Assembly: GCF_011801125.1 (NCBI RefSeq)
Contig: NZ_CP046171.1
Location: 6,820,001 to 6,884,000 of the forward strand
DNA length: 64,000 bases
Direction: 5' to 3'
Origin: Nocardia brasiliensis
GTDB taxonomy: Bacteria; Actinomycetota; Actinomycetes; Mycobacteriales; Mycobacteriaceae
The translations under genes were made by a program, and so were the position numbers. The notes under the pieces were generated by a model. It was not told the origin of the DNA and did not search any database. It saw nothing but the letters and a program-made list of their open reading frames with translations. Below, in pieces: positions 39,846-49,387 of this stretch. Positions within the stretch are counted from its first letter, which is position 1; the number at the start of each line of letters is the position of its first letter.

Positions 39846-41405
39846 ATGAGCGACGTCGACCGCCCCGCCTTCTACATCACAACGGCCATCGCGTACCCCA
39901 ACGGTGCGCCGCATATCGGGCATGCGTACGAGTACATCTCGGCCGACGCCATCGCCCGGTTCAAACGTCTCGACGGGTACGACGTCTTCTTCATGACGGG
40001 TACCGACGAGCACGGCCAGAAGATGCAGCAGACGGCCGCCGCCGAGGGCATCCCGGTGCAGGAGCTCGCGGCGCGCAACTCGGATGTGTTCGAGGCGCTG
40101 GACAAGACCCTCGAGATCTCCTTCGACCGCTTCATCCGCACGACCGACGAGGACCATCAGGCGGCGTGCGTCGCGATCTGGGAGCGGATGCTCGCCAACG
40201 GCGACATCTACCTCGGCAACTACTCGGGCTGGTACTCGGTGCGCGACGAGGCGTTCTACACCGAGGAAGAGACCACGCTGCTCGACGACGGCACCAGGAT
40301 CTCCACCGAGTCGAAGACGCCGGTCACCTGGACCGAGGAGTCGAACTACTTCTTCCGCCTCTCCGCCTACCAGGACCGGCTGCTCGCGCTGTACGAGGAA
40401 CATCCCGAATTCATCGCGCCCGCCACGCGGCGCAACGAGATCGTCAGCTACGTCAAGGCCGGTCTGAAGGATCTGTCCATCTCGCGCACCACCTTCGACT
40501 GGGGCGTTCCGGTACCGGGCCACCCCGATCACGTGATGTACGTATGGGTCGACGCGCTGACCAACTACATCACCGGCGTCGGCTTCCCGGATACCGAATC
40601 CGCGGCGTTCCAGCGGTTCTGGCCCGCCGACGTGCACATCATCGGCAAGGACATCACCCGGTTCCACACCGTGTACTGGCCCGCGTTCCTGCTCTCGGCC
40701 GGCGTGCGGCTGCCGAAACGCGTTTACGTGCACGGGTTCCTGTACAACAAGGGCGAGAAGATGTCCAAGTCGGTCGGCAACGTGGTCGACCCGCTGGAGC
40801 TGGTGCAGCACTACGGACTCGACGCGGTGCGCTTCTTCCTGCTCCGCGAGATCTCCTACGGTCAGGACGGCAGCTACAGCCACGAGGCGATCGTCGGCCG
40901 GATCAATGCCGACCTGGCCAACGAGTTCGGCAACCTGGTCCAGCGCAGCACCAAACTGGTGGCGCGCGACTGCGGCGGCGCGGTGCCGACCCCCGGCGAG
41001 TTCACCGCCGACGACCGCGCGCTGCTCGACCTGGCCAACGGCCTGCTCGATCGGTGCCGCGCCGAATTCGACGCCCAGCAGCTGCATCTCGCGCTGGAGG
41101 CGATCTGGCTGACCCTCGGCGAGACCAACCGATACTTCTCCGCGCAGGCGCCGTGGGCGCTGGCCAAGTCCGGCACCCCGGAGGACCTGGCCCGCGAGGC
41201 GACCGTGCTGTACGTGACGCTCGAGGTGCTGCGCATCGTGGCGATCCTGGTGCAGCCGGTGATGCCCGGTTCGGCGAGCAAGATCCTCGATCAGCTCGGC
41301 CAGTCCGAGCGCACCTTCGCCGATATCGCGACACCGATCGCCGCGGGCATCGCATTGCCCGCGCCGGAACCGGTGTACCCCAAGTACATCGAGCCCAAGG
41401 AGTAA
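39846..41405 (+). CDS. metG: Methionyl-tRNA synthetase
   Basis: A class I synthetase of 519 residues. The HIGH-type motif is PHIGHAY near residue 20 and the KMSKS loop is [12 protein letters not shown] near residue 305. [10 protein letters not shown] matches the family. It lacks the C-terminal EMAP-like tRNA-binding domain, as in M. tuberculosis Rv1007c (519 residues). ATG at 39846 was chosen over upstream ATGs because it gives this alignment. It is divergent from tatD. Confidence 0.96.
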   Translation: MSDVDRPAFYITTAIAYPNGAPHIGHAYEYISADAIARFKRLDGYDVFFMTGTDEHGQKMQQTAAAEGIPVQELAARNSDVFEALDKTLEISFDRFIRTTDEDHQAACVAIWERMLANGDIYLGNYSGWYSVRDEAFYTEEETTLLDDGTRISTESKTPVTWTEESNYFFRLSAYQDRLLALYEEHPEFIAPATRRNEIVSYVKAGLKDLSISRTTFDWGVPVPGHPDHVMYVWVDALTNYITGVGFPDTESAAFQRFWPADVHIIGKDITRFHTVYWPAFLLSAGVRLPKRVYVHGFLYNKGEKMSKSVGNVVDPLELVQHYGLDAVRFFLLREISYGQDGSYSHEAIVGRINADLANEFGNLVQRSTKLVARDCGGAVPTPGEFTADDRALLDLANGLLDRCRAEFDAQQLHLALEAIWLTLGETNRYFSAQAPWALAKSGTPEDLAREATVLYVTLEVLRIVAILVQPVMPGSASKILDQLGQSERTFADIATPIAAGIALPAPEPVYPKYIEPKE

Positions 41406-41432
41406 TCGCGCCCCGGCGAATCAGGCTCTGCC

Positions 41433-41479
41433 CGCACCACGTGCGCGACGCTGCCGGACAGTGTCGCGCACGCGGTGCG
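41433..41479 (+). terminator. Long stem-loop after metG
   Basis: An inner 9-bp stem GTGCGCGAC (41441-41449) / GTCGCGCAC (41463-41471) is extended, after a 2-base bulge on each side, by CGCACC (41433-41438) / GGTGCG (41474-41479). There is no T-run. It is a plausible factor-assisted terminator for metG. Confidence 0.55.
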
Positions 41480-41571
41480 CCGAAACCCCTACCGGTGCGT
41501 AATCGCCTGGCGCGCAGCGGGATAATGCGGGGTTACGGTGACTCGTGGTCGGCCGACGAGGGAGGGCAAGT

Positions 41572-42276
41572 ATGCGCCGAGAGTTAGCGACAGAAGGCAC
41601 GGCACCGACGGCCGGCGGCGCGGAACCGAGTTCCGGCTTCGCCGACCGGCATCGCGCCGCCCGCGACGCCGTCCTGGTCTCCCAGCGCGGACGACTGATC
41701 GAGGCGATGGTCGAATGCGTGGACTGCAAGGGGTATCCGGCCACGACGCTCACCGATATCGTCGCCAGGGCCCGGGTCTCGCGCAGCACCTTCTACGAGC
41801 ATTTCGCCAACAAGGAGCAGTGTTTCGTCGAGGCGGTGCACACCGGCGTCGACATTGTGGCGGGCCGGATCGCCGAGGAGCTCGCGCAGCTGGCACCCGA
41901 CGCCGACCCCACGGCGCGGATCGCCTCGATCGTCGTCACCTTCTGCGAAACCGTGGCCACCGAACCGGATTTCGCCCGGCTGATCCTCGTCGAGTCGTTC
42001 AAGGTGAACCAGCAGGCGGTCGACTACCGCGACCTCGCGGTCGACCGCTTCGCCGAGCTGTACCGGATCTTCTACCATCATGCGCGCCAAGCAGATCCGA
42101 GTCTGCCCGAACTCTCCGACGAGTTGATCACACTCATTCCCGACGCCATCGGCGAGCGCACCCGCCGCGTCATCGTCGCCGACGGCCCCGCCCACGTCCC
42201 CGCGCTGGCGCCGCTGTTCATCGACTTCGTCACCACCGCCCTCGGGCTCCGAACCCGTTCGGACGCAGCAGGATAG
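41572..42276 (+). CDS. TetR-family regulator downstream of metG
   Basis: A 234-residue TetR protein with the DNA-binding domain TLTDIVARARVSRSTFYEHFANKEQCFVEAV (residues about 62-92). ATG at 41572 follows AGGGAGG six bases upstream; an earlier GTG at 41545 is less likely. It resembles the TetR at 57313-57963 in both HTH and C-terminal layout, so they are probably paralogues. Its target could be itself or the convergent PEP-mutase-like gene; no operator stands out. Confidence 0.8.
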   Translation: MRRELATEGTAPTAGGAEPSSGFADRHRAARDAVLVSQRGRLIEAMVECVDCKGYPATTLTDIVARARVSRSTFYEHFANKEQCFVEAVHTGVDIVAGRIAEELAQLAPDADPTARIASIVVTFCETVATEPDFARLILVESFKVNQQAVDYRDLAVDRFAELYRIFYHHARQADPSLPELSDELITLIPDAIGERTRRVIVADGPAHVPALAPLFIDFVTTALGLRTRSDAAG

Positions 42277-42332
42277 GCCTCAGAACAGCGCCCGGCACCG
42301 CGTCCGGAGCGCGGACGCGGCACCGGAACGAC

Positions 42333-43085
42333 TCACTTCCAGCGGGCCAGGAGCCGCTCGATCTCGGCGGTGAGGGCGCGCTGCAGGAACGGGCCGAAGC
42401 TGACCCGGGCCACGCCCTGCGCGGCGAGCACCGCCTTGTCGGACTTGTCGGGCAGACCGACCATGCTCACGGGCAACGGCAATTCGCCGGTGAGCCTGCG
42501 CACGTCGGCGTCTTCGCGCGCACCCGCGGGGAAGAGCACGTCGGCACCCGCGGCGGCGGCCAGGCGCAGGCGTTCGATCGCCCGGTCCACCCGGTCGGCC
42601 TTGTCACCGTCGGCCCGGATGAACAGGTCGGTCCTGGCGTTCACCACCACGTGCACGCCCGCCGCATCGGCGAACTGGCGCAGGCCGTGCACGAAGTCGG
42701 CATGCTCCTGCGGCGCGCGCAGCCGCCCGCCCTCGCTGTGCACCGTGTCCTCGATGTTGAGGCCGACGGCACCGGCCTCGAGCAGGCCCTCGATCAGCTG
42801 GGCCGGCTCGAGGCCGTACCCGGATTCCAGGTCGACCGACACCGGCACCTCGACCGCCTCGGCGATCTGACGCACCCGGGTGAGCGACTCGGCGAAGGTC
42901 ATCCCCTCGCCGTCGGCGCGCCCGAGCGAGTCCGCGACCGGGTGGCTGCCCACGGTGAGCGCCGAAAAGCCAGCCGCCACAGCGACTTTCGCGGACCATG
43001 CGTCCCAGATGGTCGGCACGACCACGGGCTCGCCAGGACGGTGCAGCGCGAGAAATTCCTTTGCCTTGTTCTCCAGAGAAGTCAT
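42333..43085 (-). CDS. Isocitrate lyase / PEP mutase superfamily protein
   Basis: A 250-residue TIM-barrel enzyme of the PEP-mutase/isocitrate-lyase superfamily. The block VPVSVDLESGYGLEP...GAVGLNIEDTVHSEGG holds the metal-binding acidic residues. FIRADGDKADRVDRAIERLRLAAAAGADVLFPAGA is also typical. It lacks the KKCGH catalytic segment of true isocitrate lyase. It resembles M. tuberculosis Rv1998c. A role in cleaving a 2-hydroxy-carboxylate or an oxaloacetate-like acid is family-based inference. Confidence 0.8.
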   Translation of the reverse strand: MTSLENKAKEFLALHRPGEPVVVPTIWDAWSAKVAVAAGFSALTVGSHPVADSLGRADGEGMTFAESLTRVRQIAEAVEVPVSVDLESGYGLEPAQLIEGLLEAGAVGLNIEDTVHSEGGRLRAPQEHADFVHGLRQFADAAGVHVVVNARTDLFIRADGDKADRVDRAIERLRLAAAAGADVLFPAGAREDADVRRLTGELPLPVSMVGLPDKSDKAVLAAQGVARVSFGPFLQRALTAEIERLLARWK

Positions 43086-43190
43086 AGGACCATCTTCGCT
43101 CAGCCCGAGCCTGCGTGGGGGTCCGCACCCGCACCGGCCAGACCATCGACCCGCGCGCGACAGACCGTCAGCCCCACCCCGGGCGGACCC

Positions 43191-44051
43191 TCAGTCCGTG
43201 CCGTCGCGGCGCGCGGTCAGTACGGCGTCGTAGAGCTCGTTGCGAGAGACGTTGTGGTCGGTGGCGATTCGGGCGCAGGCGTCCTTGAGGCGCAGGCCCG
43301 CGGCGGCCAGCGACTCGACCTCGGCGACCAGATCGGCGGGATCGGCCGCCTTCGGCTGCGCACCTGCCAGCACCACGGTGATCTCTCCGCGCGCGCCGTC
43401 GACGGCCCAGGCGGCGAGCTCGGCGAGGGTGCCGCGCACGACCTCCTCGTAGGTCTTGGTGAGTTCCCGGCAGACGGCGGCGCGCCGGTCGGGGCCGAGC
43501 ACCTCGACCGCGTCGGCCAGGCAGTCGGCGAGCCGATGCGGCGCCTCGAAGAACACACAGGCCCGCGGCTCGGCGGCCAAGGTGCGCAACCACTCTCGCC
43601 GCTGCCCCGACTTGCGCGGCGAGAACCCGTCGAAGCAGAACCGCTCCACCGGCAGCGCGGAAAGGGCAAGCGCCGTCGTGACCGCCGAAGGTCCGGGCAG
43701 GCAGGTCACCGGCAGATCCCGCTCCGCGCAGGCGGCGACCAGCCGATAACCGGGGTCGCTGACCGACGGCATGCCTGCGTCGGTGACCAGCAGCACCGTG
43801 CGCCCGGACTCGATCTCCGCGAGCAGCGCCGGGATTCGCGCGGTCTCGACGTGGTCGTAGAAGCTCACCACCCGCCCGGTGATCGTCACCTCCAGCGCCT
43901 TGGCCAGCGACTTGGTCCGCCGGGTGTCCTCCGCCGCGACGATGTCGGCCGAGCCGAGCGCGTCGCGCAGTCGCTGCGACGCGTCGCCGATCTCGCCCAT
44001 CGGCGTCGCCGCGAGCACCAGCCTGCCCGCCCCTGTCGCGTCGTCCGCCAC
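43191..44051 (-). CDS. rsmI: 16S rRNA (cytidine-1402-2'-O)-methyltransferase RsmI
   Basis: RsmI adds the 2'-O-methyl of 16S rRNA C1402, important for P-site decoding fidelity. Conserved blocks are LVLAATPMGEIGDASQRLRDAL at the N-terminus, AAEDTRRTKSL, VLLVTDAGMPSVSDPGYRLV, LPGPSAVTTALALSALP and FFEAPHRL. The length is 286 residues. It is divergent from the mannosyltransferase gene, as with Rv1003/Rv1002c in M. tuberculosis. Confidence 0.93.
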   Translation of the reverse strand: MADDATGAGRLVLAATPMGEIGDASQRLRDALGSADIVAAEDTRRTKSLAKALEVTITGRVVSFYDHVETARIPALLAEIESGRTVLLVTDAGMPSVSDPGYRLVAACAERDLPVTCLPGPSAVTTALALSALPVERFCFDGFSPRKSGQRREWLRTLAAEPRACVFFEAPHRLADCLADAVEVLGPDRRAAVCRELTKTYEEVVRGTLAELAAWAVDGARGEITVVLAGAQPKAADPADLVAEVESLAAAGLRLKDACARIATDHNVSRNELYDAVLTARRDGTD

Positions 44052-44460
44052 CGTTCTCCCGTCTCGTCACTGCCCGCCGAAAACCAGACCTGAGCCTAGC
44101 TGTCTCATCAGTCCGGGCCGGATGCCTCCGCGGTTCAGCTCGTCGCCCGGCAAGGCGGAGCAGGAGCCGATACCGGGTTGTCTCGGCGACGACGACACGC
44201 GGCCAGGCCGCGAGCCGGACCGCGGCGGCAACTCATGCGACAGGGCCTCATGCCTCGTCCGATGCCGAAGTTCCTGGGAGTGCCTGCCGCGCGCGGGCAG
44301 TCCACCGGAAGACCCGTCGCCGGAAGCGTTCCGAACGCCCACCCGCTACCTTCGGTATGTGATCGTGACCACGCGGCGGGCACCCGCGTGCTATGTGATC
44401 AACACAGCGGCGGGCTCACCGATGCACGACCGCGCGGGGCGCACAGCATACGATCGGGGC
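44052..44460. other. Divergent region between rsmI and pmt
   Basis: About 410 bases. The pmt reading frame is open through all of it, so part of the 3' end could be coding if pmt starts upstream of 44461. No conserved sequence was recognised in the extra frame. It should contain both promoters, but no convincing -35/-10 pair or palindrome stands out. Confidence 0.4.
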
Positions 44461-46086
44461 GTGACACAGGTGACCGACCAGCGCGCGACCGCACCATTCG
44501 GGGCGGTGCCCTCCTGGTCGAGCCCCGCGCCACGGCGCCCGTCCCCCGATTTCGGGCCGACCGATACGCTGCGCGGCTGGCTGGTCACCGCGTTCCTCAC
44601 CGCGATCGCCGCGGTCACTCGGTTCACGATGCTGAACTACCCGACCGACGCGGGCACCCCCGTGTTCGACGAGAAGCACTACGCGCCGCAGGGCTGGCAG
44701 ATGCTGACCGGCGGGTGGGTCGAGGACAACCCCGGTTACGGGCTCGTGGTGCACCCACCGATCGGCAAGCAGCTCATCGCGATCGGCGAGGCGATCTTCG
44801 GCTACAACGGCTGGGGCTGGCGCTTCGCGTCCGCGGTGGCGGGCACGCTGCTGGTCCTGCTGGTGATCCGCATCGTACGCAGGATGACCAGATCGACACT
44901 GATCGGCGCGATCGCGGGCATCCTGCTGATCGCCGACGGGCTCACCTTCGTCTCCTCCCGCATCGGCATGCTCGACATCTTCCTGGCGCTGTTCGTCACC
45001 GCGGCCTTCGGCTGTCTGATCGTCGACCGGGACGAGGTGCGGGCCAGAATGGCGCGTGTCGACGCGGAGGGCCGGATCGGGGTGACCCGCTGGGGACCTC
45101 GACTCGGCGTGCGCTGGTGGCGCTTCGGCGCGGGCGTCATGCTCGGCCTCGCCTGCGGGACGAAATGGTCCGGCGTCTATTTCATCGTCGCGTTCGGGCT
45201 GCTCAGCGTCTGCTTCGATCTGGCCGCCCGGCGCGCGTACGGCGTGCGAAGTCCCTGGTACGGCACCGCGATCCGGGACATCGGGCCCGCGCTGTACGCG
45301 CTGGTGCTGGTGCCGCTGGGGCTGTACGTGGCCAGCTACTGGGCCTGGTTCGCCAGCGAGACCGGCATCGACCGCTACATGGCGGGCAACCCGTCCGCCC
45401 CGGCGGACCCGATCGGCACCGGCGGCTTCTGGTCGCACATCGCGCCCGACGCCCTGCGCTCGCTCTGGTACTTCAACGCCAGGGCCCTGGAATTCCATGA
45501 GGGCCTGACCAATTCGGCGGGCAATCACCATCCCTGGGAGTCCAAGCCGTGGACCTGGCCGATGGGCCTGCGCCCGATGCTCTACTACTACGCCGACAAC
45601 GGCGTCAGCGGGTGCGGCCAGACCCAGTGCGTCAAGGCGGTGATGCTCATCGGCACCCCCGCCATCTGGTGGCTCGCGCTGCCCATGATCGCGTGGCTGC
45701 TGTGGCGCGGCGTGGTGCGCCGCGACTGGCGCAACGCCGCGGTGCTCGTCGGCTACGGCGCCGCGCTACTGCCCTGGTTCCTCACCCTCGACCGGCAGAT
45801 GTACTACTTCTACGCCGTCGCCCTCGCACCGTTCCTGGTGATGGGCATGGCGCTGGTGCTCGGCGACGTGCTCGGGCCGTCGCGGCGAATACCCGTGCCG
45901 CGCAGCCCCGTCGGCACCTATCTACCGGTGGCGCCGGACGAACGTCACGCCCTCGGGCTGCTCGCCGTCTGTCTGTATCTCGGCCTGGTGATCGCCAACT
46001 TCATCTGGCTGTGGCCGATTCTCACCGCGCTGCCGATCACGCCGGGCAATTGGCACGACCACCTGTGGCTGCCCAGCTGGCGCTAG
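44461..46086 (+). CDS. pmt: Protein O-mannosyltransferase (GT39, Rv1002c-like)
   Basis: PMT transfers mannose from polyprenyl-phosphomannose to secreted proteins at the membrane. The 541-residue protein has many membrane helices. The GT39 features are TDAGTPVFDEKHYAPQGWQM near residue 65 with the catalytic Asp-Glu, EDNPGYGLVVHPPIGKQLIAIGE, and HEGLTNSAGNHHPWESKPWTWP. It ends HLWLPSWR as does Rv1002c. The GTG at 44461 is the best start by alignment, though its ribosome-binding site is weak and the frame extends upstream. Confidence 0.92.
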   Translation: MTQVTDQRATAPFGAVPSWSSPAPRRPSPDFGPTDTLRGWLVTAFLTAIAAVTRFTMLNYPTDAGTPVFDEKHYAPQGWQMLTGGWVEDNPGYGLVVHPPIGKQLIAIGEAIFGYNGWGWRFASAVAGTLLVLLVIRIVRRMTRSTLIGAIAGILLIADGLTFVSSRIGMLDIFLALFVTAAFGCLIVDRDEVRARMARVDAEGRIGVTRWGPRLGVRWWRFGAGVMLGLACGTKWSGVYFIVAFGLLSVCFDLAARRAYGVRSPWYGTAIRDIGPALYALVLVPLGLYVASYWAWFASETGIDRYMAGNPSAPADPIGTGGFWSHIAPDALRSLWYFNARALEFHEGLTNSAGNHHPWESKPWTWPMGLRPMLYYYADNGVSGCGQTQCVKAVMLIGTPAIWWLALPMIAWLLWRGVVRRDWRNAAVLVGYGAALLPWFLTLDRQMYYFYAVALAPFLVMGMALVLGDVLGPSRRIPVPRSPVGTYLPVAPDERHALGLLAVCLYLGLVIANFIWLWPILTALPITPGNWHDHLWLPSWR

Positions 46087-46096
46087 CGGCACCGGC

Positions 46097-46456
46097 TCAA
46101 CCGTCCAGCGCGGCCTTCACGTAGCGCAGCGCCGTCGCGTCGTCGAGGCCGAGTCGCCGCACGGTGGCGACGTAGGCCGTCGCCGCCCGACCCGCGACAT
46201 CACGGGTCGGATCGCCCGAGGAGGCGATGAAAGAGCCCTGCCTGCCCCGGGTTTCGACGACGCCGTCGGCCTCGAGCTCGCGGTACGCGCGGGCCACCGT
46301 GTTCGGCGCCAGGCCGAGCTGGGCGGCCAGTGCGCGGACCGTGGGGATCTTCGTGCCCGCGGTCAGCACACCGGAGCGCACCTGCGCGATGATCCCCATG
46401 CGTAACTGCTCGTACGGCGCGACCGCCGACTCATGTGACACCGTGATATTGAACAT
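46097..46456 (-). CDS. GntR-family regulator, YtrA type
   Basis: A 119-residue short GntR regulator. The winged HTH runs SAVAPYEQLRMGIIAQVRSGVLTAGTKIPTVRALAAQLGLAPNTVARAYRELEADGVVETRGRQGSFI (about residues 10-80), followed by a short helical tail, as in YtrA-type proteins. YtrA regulators often control ABC transporters, but none is adjacent. It follows arcA by eight bases on the same strand, so it is probably co-transcribed with it, and is convergent with pmt. Confidence 0.85.
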   Translation of the reverse strand: MFNITVSHESAVAPYEQLRMGIIAQVRSGVLTAGTKIPTVRALAAQLGLAPNTVARAYRELEADGVVETRGRQGSFIASSGDPTRDVAGRAATAYVATVRRLGLDDATALRYVKAALDG

Positions 46457-46463
46457 CGCTCAC

Positions 46464-47762
46464 TCACAAGTCATCCCGGGAAAGTGGACAGGACAGACAG
46501 CGGGGCCCGCCGCGACCGGAACCCAGTTCGGAGCCGGGGATGCGCAACACCTCGATGCCCGCATCCTCCAACCGCGCGTTGGTCATCTCGTTGCGCTCGT
46601 AGGCGGCCACCACGCCGGGCGCCAGCGCGAGCGTATTGTTGCCGTCGTCCCACTGTTCGCGTTCCGCGGTGACGCCGTCGAGCCCGGTGTCGATCACCCG
46701 CAGCTTGTCGATGCCCATGGCCTTGGCCGCCGCGACCAGGAACGGGTCGGGTCCGCTCACGCTGACCCGGCCGTCGCCGTTGCGGCCGCTATAGTTTTCG
46801 TCACGTTGAATGGTGAACGCGCACAACGAGTCCCGGACCGCTGGATACATCACCATGGCGTCCTGGTCGACCATCGTGCAGACGGTGTCCAGGTGCATGG
46901 TCGCCCGGTTCTGCGCGATCGGGACGACCAGCACGGTCTGCGCGAGATCGTCGTCGAACAGGCTGCGCGCCAACGCCTCCGCCCCTGCGGGCGTGGTGCG
47001 CTCGCCGACCCCGACCGCCACCACACCCGGCCCGAGCAGCAGCACATCGCCACCCTCGATGGGCGCGGTGTGCGATTCGTAGGCGCGGCGCACCCCGAGG
47101 AAGCGCGGATGGAAGGCGTAGATCAGGTCGGTCAGCGAGGTTTCCCGGATCCGGGCGGGCAGCGCCAGCGAGGTGATCGCGACGCGCGGCCCGACCCAGA
47201 ACGACGAGTCCCTGGTGAACAGCAGGTTGGGCAGCGGGTCGATGACGAAGTCGGCGCCGTGGTGCATCCGCCGGACCAGCGAGGTGGCGTCCGGGCCGAA
47301 CGGCAGCTCGTCGAAGGTCATGCCCGCCATCAGAATGTTGGCCAAGTCCCTGGCCCGCACACCGCGCAGGAACGCGGCGAGCTGATCGGCCAGCGCGTGG
47401 CCGAGCCTGCGCGCGTCCACTGCGGCGGAGATGCCCTGAATGCGGGCCGCGCCGCTGACCGAGAGCGTCTCGGCGAGCAGGTCGGCCAGCAGCAGCACCT
47501 CGACCCCGCGCTCGCGCAGCACACCGGTGAACGCGTCGTGTTCCTGCTGCGCGCGCTCCACCCACGGGATGCCGTCGAACAGCAGCTGGTCGTTGTTGCG
47601 CGGGGTGAGCCTGCGCAGCTCGTCACCGGGCCGGTGCAGCAGCACCGTGCGCAGCGTGCCGACCTCCGAGGTCACCGTCAACCGCGAACCAGGACCGTCC
47701 GGGTCCAGCCCGTCCGCGTCCGCACCCTCTCCGTGCCGCGCGGGCACAGCGTCTGCTCCCAT
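46464..47762 (-). CDS. arcA: Arginine deiminase
   Basis: ArcA hydrolyses arginine to citrulline and ammonia, as in acid or low-oxygen survival. The catalytic motifs are [10 protein letters not shown] with the Asp, [24 protein letters not shown] with the Glu, [12 protein letters not shown] with the His, and the C-terminal [14 protein letters not shown] with the nucleophilic Cys. It is 432 residues from ATG at 47762; a GTG at 47789 is an alternative. No arcB, arcC or antiporter is nearby, the same lone arrangement as Rv1001. Confidence 0.93.
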   Translation of the reverse strand: MGADAVPARHGEGADADGLDPDGPGSRLTVTSEVGTLRTVLLHRPGDELRRLTPRNNDQLLFDGIPWVERAQQEHDAFTGVLRERGVEVLLLADLLAETLSVSGAARIQGISAAVDARRLGHALADQLAAFLRGVRARDLANILMAGMTFDELPFGPDATSLVRRMHHGADFVIDPLPNLLFTRDSSFWVGPRVAITSLALPARIRETSLTDLIYAFHPRFLGVRRAYESHTAPIEGGDVLLLGPGVVAVGVGERTTPAGAEALARSLFDDDLAQTVLVVPIAQNRATMHLDTVCTMVDQDAMVMYPAVRDSLCAFTIQRDENYSGRNGDGRVSVSGPDPFLVAAAKAMGIDKLRVIDTGLDGVTAEREQWDDGNNTLALAPGVVAAYERNEMTNARLEDAGIEVLRIPGSELGSGRGGPRCLSCPLSRDDL

Positions 47763-47966
47763 GCTCAGACCGTAGTTCGCCGCGGCCACAAGAGCACGTA
47801 ATTCGAGCCTTCGTTGCGCTGTTGCCGCGTCGGCAGCTAACCGGGGACGGCGCGCACCGCCGCCGCTTTGGTTGACGCATCCCCCTTATGACCTGGCCAG
47901 AAGCCGCGCCGACCAGGCGAACCACCGGACATGCCGTTGTCCCGTTTTCACCCCAGGCCGCCCTAA

Positions 47967-47984
47967 CCTCAAGTATTGTTGAGG
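47967..47984. promoter_or_regulatory. Sox box in the soxR promoter
   Basis: CCTCAA-GTATTG-TTGAGG, an 18-base site with perfect 6-bp arms and a 6-base AT-rich centre, matches the SoxR operator consensus. It lies 18 bases before the soxR start, so SoxR probably controls its own gene. A promoter for divergent arcA could also be affected. Confidence 0.85.
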
Positions 47985-48001
47985 CGAATGGAGGAGCGTG
48001 A

Positions 48002-48487
48002 ATGTCGACAGCCGATTGGCGTGCGAAGGAGCTGACCCCCGGGCAGCTTTCCGAGCGTAGCGGAGTAGCAGTGTCCGCGTTGCACTTCTACGAACGCGAA
48101 GGACTCATCAGCAGCCGCCGGACCAGCGGTAATCAACGCAGATACGCCCGTGAGACATTGCGGCGCGTCGCCTTCATCCGCATCTCCCAGCGCGTCGGCA
48201 TCCCGCTCAGTGAGATTCGCGACGCCCTCGATCAACTACCGGAAGGCCGCAACCCCACCCGCCGCGACTGGGAAACCCTGTCGACCAACTGGCGCGCCGA
48301 TCTCGACGACCGGATCACCCAGCTGATTCGGTTGCGCGACAACCTCACCGGCTGCATCGGCTGCGGCTGCCTGTCGCTCGGCAGCTGCAAGCTGGTCAAC
48401 GAGCACGACCGGCTCGGCACCGAGGGGCCGGGCGCCCGCGTGCTCGACGTGCAGCTCAATTGCGCTGGGCGCCCAGCAACCGGGTGA
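48002..48487 (+). CDS. soxR: Redox-sensing activator SoxR
   Basis: A 161-residue MerR-family sensor of redox-cycling compounds. The HTH and dimer helix are [31 protein letters not shown] and the dimer helix that follows. The [2Fe-2S] cysteines are Cys118, Cys121, Cys123 and Cys129 in [12 protein letters not shown], with the exact C-x2-C-x-C-x5-C spacing. ATG at 48002 has GGAGGAG upstream. A sox box is in its own promoter. No soxS or dedicated target is adjacent. The 3' end overlaps the convergent dehydrogenase gene by 32 bases. Confidence 0.95.
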   Translation: MSTADWRAKELTPGQLSERSGVAVSALHFYEREGLISSRRTSGNQRRYARETLRRVAFIRISQRVGIPLSEIRDALDQLPEGRNPTRRDWETLSTNWRADLDDRITQLIRLRDNLTGCIGCGCLSLGSCKLVNEHDRLGTEGPGARVLDVQLNCAGRPATG

Positions 48488-49319
48488 ATCGCGCACTCGC
48501 GCGGCGCATCACGAATTCGTAGGGATAGGCGAACTTACGCGCCCACCAGTAGCCGAACCGGATGTCGAAGGACGTGTAGATCAGGAATCGGTTGCGCGCC
48601 ATGCCGCGCAGGATCGCCTTGGCCACATGCTCGGGCGCGACCGCGTGCTTAGTGAACGACTCGGTGAGGCGCTTGATCCGCGGGGCCTCCCGGTCGACGC
48701 CGATCAGTTCGACGCTGTGCACCAGCGGCGTGTCCACCGCGCCCGGCACCACCAGGTGCACCGCGATGCCGTGCTGATCGAGATCGAACCGCAGCACCTC
48801 CGAGACGCCGCGGATGCCGTACTTGCCCGCGCTGTAGGCCGCGTGCCAGGGCAGCGCCAGCAGGCCTGCGGCCGAGGACACGTTGACCAGCGCACCGCCC
48901 CTGGCCGCCCGCACCATCGGCGGCACGAAGTTCTCGATCACGTGGATCGGGCCCATCAGGTTGACCTCGACCATGCGCCGCCAGTGCTTGTGCTCGAGGT
49001 TCTCCACGGTCCCCCATGCCGAGGTGCCCGCGATGTTCATCACGATGTCCAGGCTGCCGTGCTCGGCGTGCACCTGATCGGCGAACGCGGTGACGGCGTC
49101 GTAGTCGGTGATGTCGAAGGCCTTCGCGACCAGCACGATCCCGCCGTCGCGGCGGATATCGGCCACCGTCGTGTCAAGCCCGCCTGCATCGATATCGGTG
49201 AGCACCAGCTGCGCGCCCGCCGCCGCCGCGGCCTGGGCGGTGGCCCGGCCGATACCGCTGGCAGCACCCGTGATCAGCACTTTCGCGTCGCGCACCGTCC
49301 TGCGGCCCGATCGCCCCAT
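48456..49319 (-). CDS. Short-chain dehydrogenase/reductase
   Basis: A 287-residue SDR enzyme. The cofactor motif is [30 protein letters not shown] near residue 15, NIAGTSAWG is the NNAG equivalent, and the catalytic Ser-Tyr-Lys is in [26 protein letters not shown]-terminal extension has [23 protein letters not shown], probably membrane-associated, as in fatty-acid or retinol-dehydrogenase-like SDRs. The true start is ATG at 49319 or the GTG just upstream; the much longer open frame is spurious. It lies next to the pimC-like gene. Confidence 0.85.
   Translation of the reverse strand: MGRSGRRTVRDAKVLITGAASGIGRATAQAAAAAGAQLVLTDIDAGGLDTTVADIRRDGGIVLVAKAFDITDYDAVTAFADQVHAEHGSLDIVMNIAGTSAWGTVENLEHKHWRRMVEVNLMGPIHVIENFVPPMVRAARGGALVNVSSAAGLLALPWHAAYSAGKYGIRGVSEVLRFDLDQHGIAVHLVVPGAVDTPLVHSVELIGVDREAPRIKRLTESFTKHAVAPEHVAKAILRGMARNRFLIYTSFDIRFGYWWARKFAYPYEFVMRRASARFTRLLGAQRN
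48464..48477. terminator. Palindrome in the soxR/SDR convergent overlap
   Basis: GCTGGGC-GCCCAGC, a perfect 14-bp palindrome in the last codons of both genes. It could fold as a compact hairpin on either transcript. There is no T-run, so termination is only a possibility. Confidence 0.35.
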
Positions 49320-49387
49320 ACCTCGCACCACTGCATCCCCATCTCGAATTGCTCGAACCGGCTCACCGCAGGGTACTTGGACCGGGC

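Noticed and set aside
43879..44460. N-terminal extension of pmt
   Set aside because: The extended frame runs through rsmI antisense and lacks protein-like composition; Rv1002c alignment fits a start near 44461.
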